Both the position numbers and the translations under genes were made by a program. Below, in pieces: positions 60,388 through 64,000 of a DNA stretch of 64,000 bases (within the stretch, counting starts at the first letter, position 1; each line of letters starts with the position of its first letter). Under the pieces are notes generated by a model, which worked only from the letters and a program-made list of their open reading frames with translations, did not search any database and was not told where the DNA came from. Source of the DNA: Vicugna pacos (Eukaryota; Chordata; Mammalia; Artiodactyla; Camelidae); the NCBI RefSeq assembly GCF_048564905.1, contig NC_132992.1, positions 32,474,501 through 32,538,500 on the forward strand, written 5' to 3'.

Positions 60388-60483
60388 TGGGGCCGGGGAC
60401 TCTGCTCATCGGAATGTTATTGCTAGTTTGTTGCCAGGCCTTGCAAGGATGTCCTTGTGCTCCAACTGTCTGTAAAAGACTAT
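60388..60483 (+). other. Short signal-peptide-like open frame (unit D)
   Basis: ATG at 60388 opens a frame of about 30 codons reading MGPGTLLIGMLLLVCCQALQ. Unit C has a related frame (MGPRTLLIGMLLLLFVSG, about 52269). The same site has ACA in A and ACG in B. It resembles a leader peptide, but no V exon, splice donor or RSS follows. It is probably chance or a relic. Confidence 0.2.
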
Positions 60484-61842
60484 AACTTGGCTTTCCCTAA
60501 GTGTATTAGTAGTTTTACCCCAAGAAAACTGTCCTTTCTGGTCAGTGCCTATTTAGTAGCGCTAAGAAAAATAGGAAGCACGGGGTTAAAGTGCAAGAGA
60601 AGACACAAAGACATTAGCATCAGGGAAAATGCTGTTGTGGACTCAGGGTATTTAGCACTTGATTTATATTAGCCTTATCTCCCCAGAAAATATAAAGGGT
60701 CAGTATGAGGATGTGTACTTTCTTAGCCTCTCTGAAAGAAAATATGAGAATTCAAGAAGTATGGTATTTTGAATCCCCCAGTTTCCACCAAAAGAAAAAG
60801 TTCTCAGCTGTGGCTGGAATGATCCAGTCTTGGCAAGAGCTAAGGGAGGCTGCCAGCTGCCAACCCTCTGCTACTGGAAAGTAGGTCATCCACAGTTCTT
60901 CATTCTCATCTCTCTTGGCCCTTTCTTGGACCCTCCTCCCCATCACATGCCTCACATGTTTTTATTCTATTCCCATCAAAACCTGATCTCAAGAATGACC
61001 TGGAACACATTCATACTAATTTAGTAAACAATGGTAACAGATGGAGGCTTTAGGTTTCCTGAGGTTGGAGTGGGAGGGAAGGAACACTGTATTTTAACAG
61101 AGATAATACCCACAAGCTGAAGACTGAAGCAACCACGGCAGAATTTTCAAAGGCTGAGGACACGGCCCAAAATGAAAGATGGACACTTGTTCTCTCTTTG
61201 CTTGGAGGCTCAGTGTGGATCAGGGGAGGAGAGTCTGGAGACTCCAAGAGGGCACCTCTCTTCCCGTGTTCAGGAAGAGGCCCAGAATTGGGGCCAATAA
61301 AAAAAAATTTAATGTATGTGATTTAATTTACTAGCAGGGACAGCTTTGCATGGTTGACCTTATTCAGCAGTAAACGATCATCCTGAGTTCAGCGGATGAC
61401 TGCCCTGGGAAGACGGCATGGTTGGGATCTATAACTCAGTGACCCGAGCTCTTCCCTCCCTGAAGTTCATTTCAGCGTTCTAGGTCAAAAGAAACTCAGC
61501 TGACCAAGGAGCAACTACGGTTACTATCTGGGTATATTCCTTCCCAGTGTTCTTTTTCAATGGATTATTACATACTCTGTACACATAATCATACTCCATA
61601 TACACAGTCCATCTTTTTTAACAATATAAGATCAATTCCATGTTATTAGATACTTTTACTAATCAGTATTCTTAAGATACATTAATACTGCATATAGGAA
61701 CATACTACAATTTAATCAGCTCTTGTATGATGGAGAATTTGGGCAGCTTCTACATTTCTCTTATTGTAAAAATTGCCATAATGAACACATTTGTAAGTAA
61801 CATTCTCATTATTTGAAACTGTATGTCTATATGAGGAAAACT

Positions 61843-61909
61843 TTATATATATATATGTGTGTGTATATATACACACACATATATATATATACACACACAT
61901 CTATATATA
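61843..61909 (+). repeat. TA/TG/CA microsatellite (unit D)
   Basis: Alternating TATA, GTGT and ACAC runs that are longer than the matching place in unit A (about 30160-30220). Confidence 0.9.
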
Positions 61910-62057
61910 AACTACATGTGCACAACCTTACATGTGTATATAGATATATACATGCATATATGATCTAAAGTAAGTCCTCACTTTTCCTCAATCAGGAGAT
62001 TTAAAATGAAAGTTTTTGCCAATCTGAAGATATAACTATATTAAATTGCAGATAAAA

Positions 62058-63533
62058 TTATCAAATTCTACTTTAAAAAGTTTAATGTATTAATTTAGTT
62101 ATACATACATATTTCAAGTCACATATTATACAGATTATTAATTTTGAAATATTGCTTTTTTCATTCTCATAATTCATAAAATTTATTTCAGTTTCTCTCT
62201 AGCATCTCAAACCAATGGATTTATCATCTGTCCGGAATAAAACCTGTAACTTTTAAGTCCCAACAGGAACCAGGAGAGACCTACATTTGCGAGGCAATAC
62301 AAGACCTCAGGTACCTGAAATGATAGCATGTAGCAGTGATTACAACAGATCATAATTGCTTGAATATATCCAATTAAAGCTCCTAAAATAAAAATGTTTC
62401 AATATACAGTGGAAAAGTAAAAAGTTTCATGCTTAATCAGGATTTTAAGTATTTAGCAAATTCTGAAAGTTCTTTGTAGCTCCAGCTGACTTTGAGATGC
62501 TTTAAAGGAATCCTGAGGCAGCTTAGATATTAAGTTAACTAGGATTCTTTAATATGTTAAGTTAAATATAATCAGGCATGATTCTAGTAATTACAAACAA
62601 GTCTCTTTATCAATTACAGGAGTTTAAGCATGCCTTTTAAGTCTTTTTGTCTTGTCATTACAGACTGTCAGACTGCTGTTACAAAGCTGCTCCATCTTCA
62701 AGATTCAATTCATAAGGCTATGAAAGCGGTTACAACAGTCCCACATCGAGACAATGGCTATGCAAGGATTTCAGCCCATACACCGTCCTCCGACACAAAA
62801 ACAAAAGGCTGTCCTGCCCCTGGGTCCCCTTGATTAGGCACTCAGAGAGTTTTACTCCCTGATAGGCAGGGTCAACGCCCCTACTCAGCCTGGAAATAGT
62901 TTCCACTCCCAGTTGGCCTTGAGGATTAAGTTGGTGGGAGGTTTGACTTCTAGTAGACCTTGAGCTTCATTATATGCTCATTGTAACAGAGTGATAAATA
63001 ACATGCCCGCAGGCACCATGACAGCCCCAAGGCTAACCGCAAAAGGCCAAAGAATGGGCGGTGGCCCAATTCCTGGGAATCTCGGCCCCTTCTCCAGGGC
63101 AGTTGGAATGGTCCCACCTGTAGGCCTGTGAAGCTACTGAGCCCATAAAAACTGGCAACACCACACCTAGGGGCCTTTTACACTCCCTCCTCTTGGAAGA
63201 AGGCCTGCACTCTGTCTATGGAGTGTGTACCTACTTTTACTTTAACCTGAGCACCCAATCCCCACACCTCTTTCCTTGCCTTTTTCTTGCCTTACACTCT
63301 ATGCAGTGTGTTAACTCTCTCTAAATAAATCTGCCTTTACTCAAAAAGAAAAAAGAAAAAATTCATCACATTCTACTTTAAAAAGTTTAATGCATTAATT
63401 TAGTTATACATAGATATTTGAAGTGACATATTATACAGATGATTAATTTTGAAATATTGCTTTTTTCCATTCTCATATTCATAAAATTTATTTCAGTTTC
63501 TTTCTAGCATCTCAAACCAATGGATTTATCATC
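62058..63533. repeat. Direct repeats of about 175 bp flanking the LTR insertion
   Basis: Sequence 62058-62230 (CTACTTTAAAAAGTTTAATG ... GGATTTATCATC) is repeated with few changes at 63362-63533. Unit A has this sequence once (about 30310-30470). The repeat is far longer than a retroviral target duplication. Confidence 0.85.
62231..63358 (+). mobile_element. ERV1-like LTR with adjoining internal-type sequence (fossil)
   Basis: Absent from unit A at the matching site. The right part (roughly 62820-63345) has LTR features: CCCATAAAAACTGGCAAC (TATA-like), GCCTGCACTCTGTC, a pyrimidine-rich stretch, TCTCTAAATAAATCTGCC (poly-A signal) and an end in CTTTACTC. The left part is internal-type or flanking sequence of unknown nature with no recognised gene. 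The family call (class I endogenous retrovirus) rests on overall LTR style. The copy is incomplete and clearly not functional. Its absence from A suggests insertion after the unit duplication. Confidence 0.55.
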
Positions 63534-64000
63534 AGTACAGCTGCTTTTTTATCTTCAAACATTTTCCCAAGCATCTCAAACTCACCTGTGTTTACATTGT
63601 TTCAATTAGAGCACACTGAAAATCTATATATGAAGCTACCACTAAAATATTTTGAACCACGATACTAATTCACAATCATTACAATTATTGTGTTGCCATT
63701 TATCCTGTAAGTGAATATTCATGACCTCAACAATGAAACATTTACTTTGAAGGATTTGTTTCAACAATACTGAACATGGAATTCCAAAGTCATACGCCCA
63801 AGAATAGCTTCTAATTTTTGTTAAGTTATACTCTCACCTTTTTCACTAATCTCATCAGCTGGCATTCAGAAGAATCCATGGAGGTGAATGAGTCTTCATT
63901 AAACTGTACTTAACTGCGCAAAATCAAAGAATTGTGTGAAAGCATTTTGATACCGCATTTTGCAATTTTTGCAAAGAATCAAAATTAAGAGAACTTTGTC

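Larger units (their letters stand above)
58238..64000 (+). repeat. Tandem duplication unit D (runs past the window end)
   Basis: Fourth copy. Its first part (about 59500-60300) is closest to unit C, while 61260-62225 and 63540-63900 are nearly identical to unit A (29570-30470 and 30470-30830). An LTR-bearing insertion (62231-63358) interrupts it. By alignment with A, its D2-like segment should lie near 64510, just outside the window. Apart from listed items no gene was recognised. Confidence 0.86.

Noticed and set aside
62630-62833. Open frame of 67 codons next to the LTR
   Set aside because: No recognised domain. It belongs to the fossil insertion and is not counted as a host gene.
1-64000. 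CRISPR arrays, operons, ribosome binding sites or other bacterial features
   Set aside because: The sequence is clearly mammalian (SINEs, L1, spliced V gene). No such feature was seen.

Overview
The window is mammalian genomic DNA from the T-cell receptor alpha/delta (TRA/TRD) locus, read in transcriptional orientation. A tRNA-derived SINE of the VIC-1 type (12371-12480, minus strand) points to a camelid (camel, llama or alpaca). This fits the abundance of one L1 3' end family. No exon other than immunoglobulin-superfamily V and D gene segments was recognised. Most long open frames are chance frames in repeats or intergenic DNA.

Left part, 1-26 kb. This is single-copy intergenic DNA with scattered L1, L2, MIR, MER5-like and MaLR repeats. 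It holds a decayed TRDV-type variable gene (leader 9816-9859, V exon about 10177-10451) and an intact TRDV2-like gene. TRDV2 has leader exon 15317-15362, V exon 15506-15803 and a 23-RSS at 15804-15842.

Right part, about 26.3-64 kb. This is a head-to-tail array of four related units: A 26285-39612, B 39613-49850, C 49851-58237, D 58238 to beyond the window. The array carries the TRDD (diversity) segments. Four TRDD segments have full 12-RSS/23-RSS pairs: cores 31454-31466, 39520-39530, 49744-49756 and 58133-58143. A fifth (44948-44956) has both heptamers damaged. Two kinds alternate. The D2-like kind has nonamers GGTTATTGT and TCAAAAACC. The D3-like kind has nonamers GGTTTTTGT and ACAGAAACT, and its flank matches my recollection of human TRDD3. 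The left edge of each of units B, C and D lies roughly 40-60 bp downstream of a D3-like segment, so the duplicated block was (D2 + D3). Unit C lost its D2 region by a deletion of about 5 kb. Unit B lost about 2.5 kb elsewhere. Another D2-like segment is predicted about 0.5 kb past the window end, followed by D3, TRDJ and TRDC.

How the parts work together: TRDV2 (23-RSS) can join the 5' 12-RSS of any TRDD. The 3' 23-RSS of each TRDD can join the 12-RSS of another TRDD or of a TRDJ. A larger D array therefore allows tandem D use and long CDR3 loops in the delta chain. The array continues to change by deletion, patchy sequence homogenisation, and L1, LTR and microsatellite changes specific to single units.
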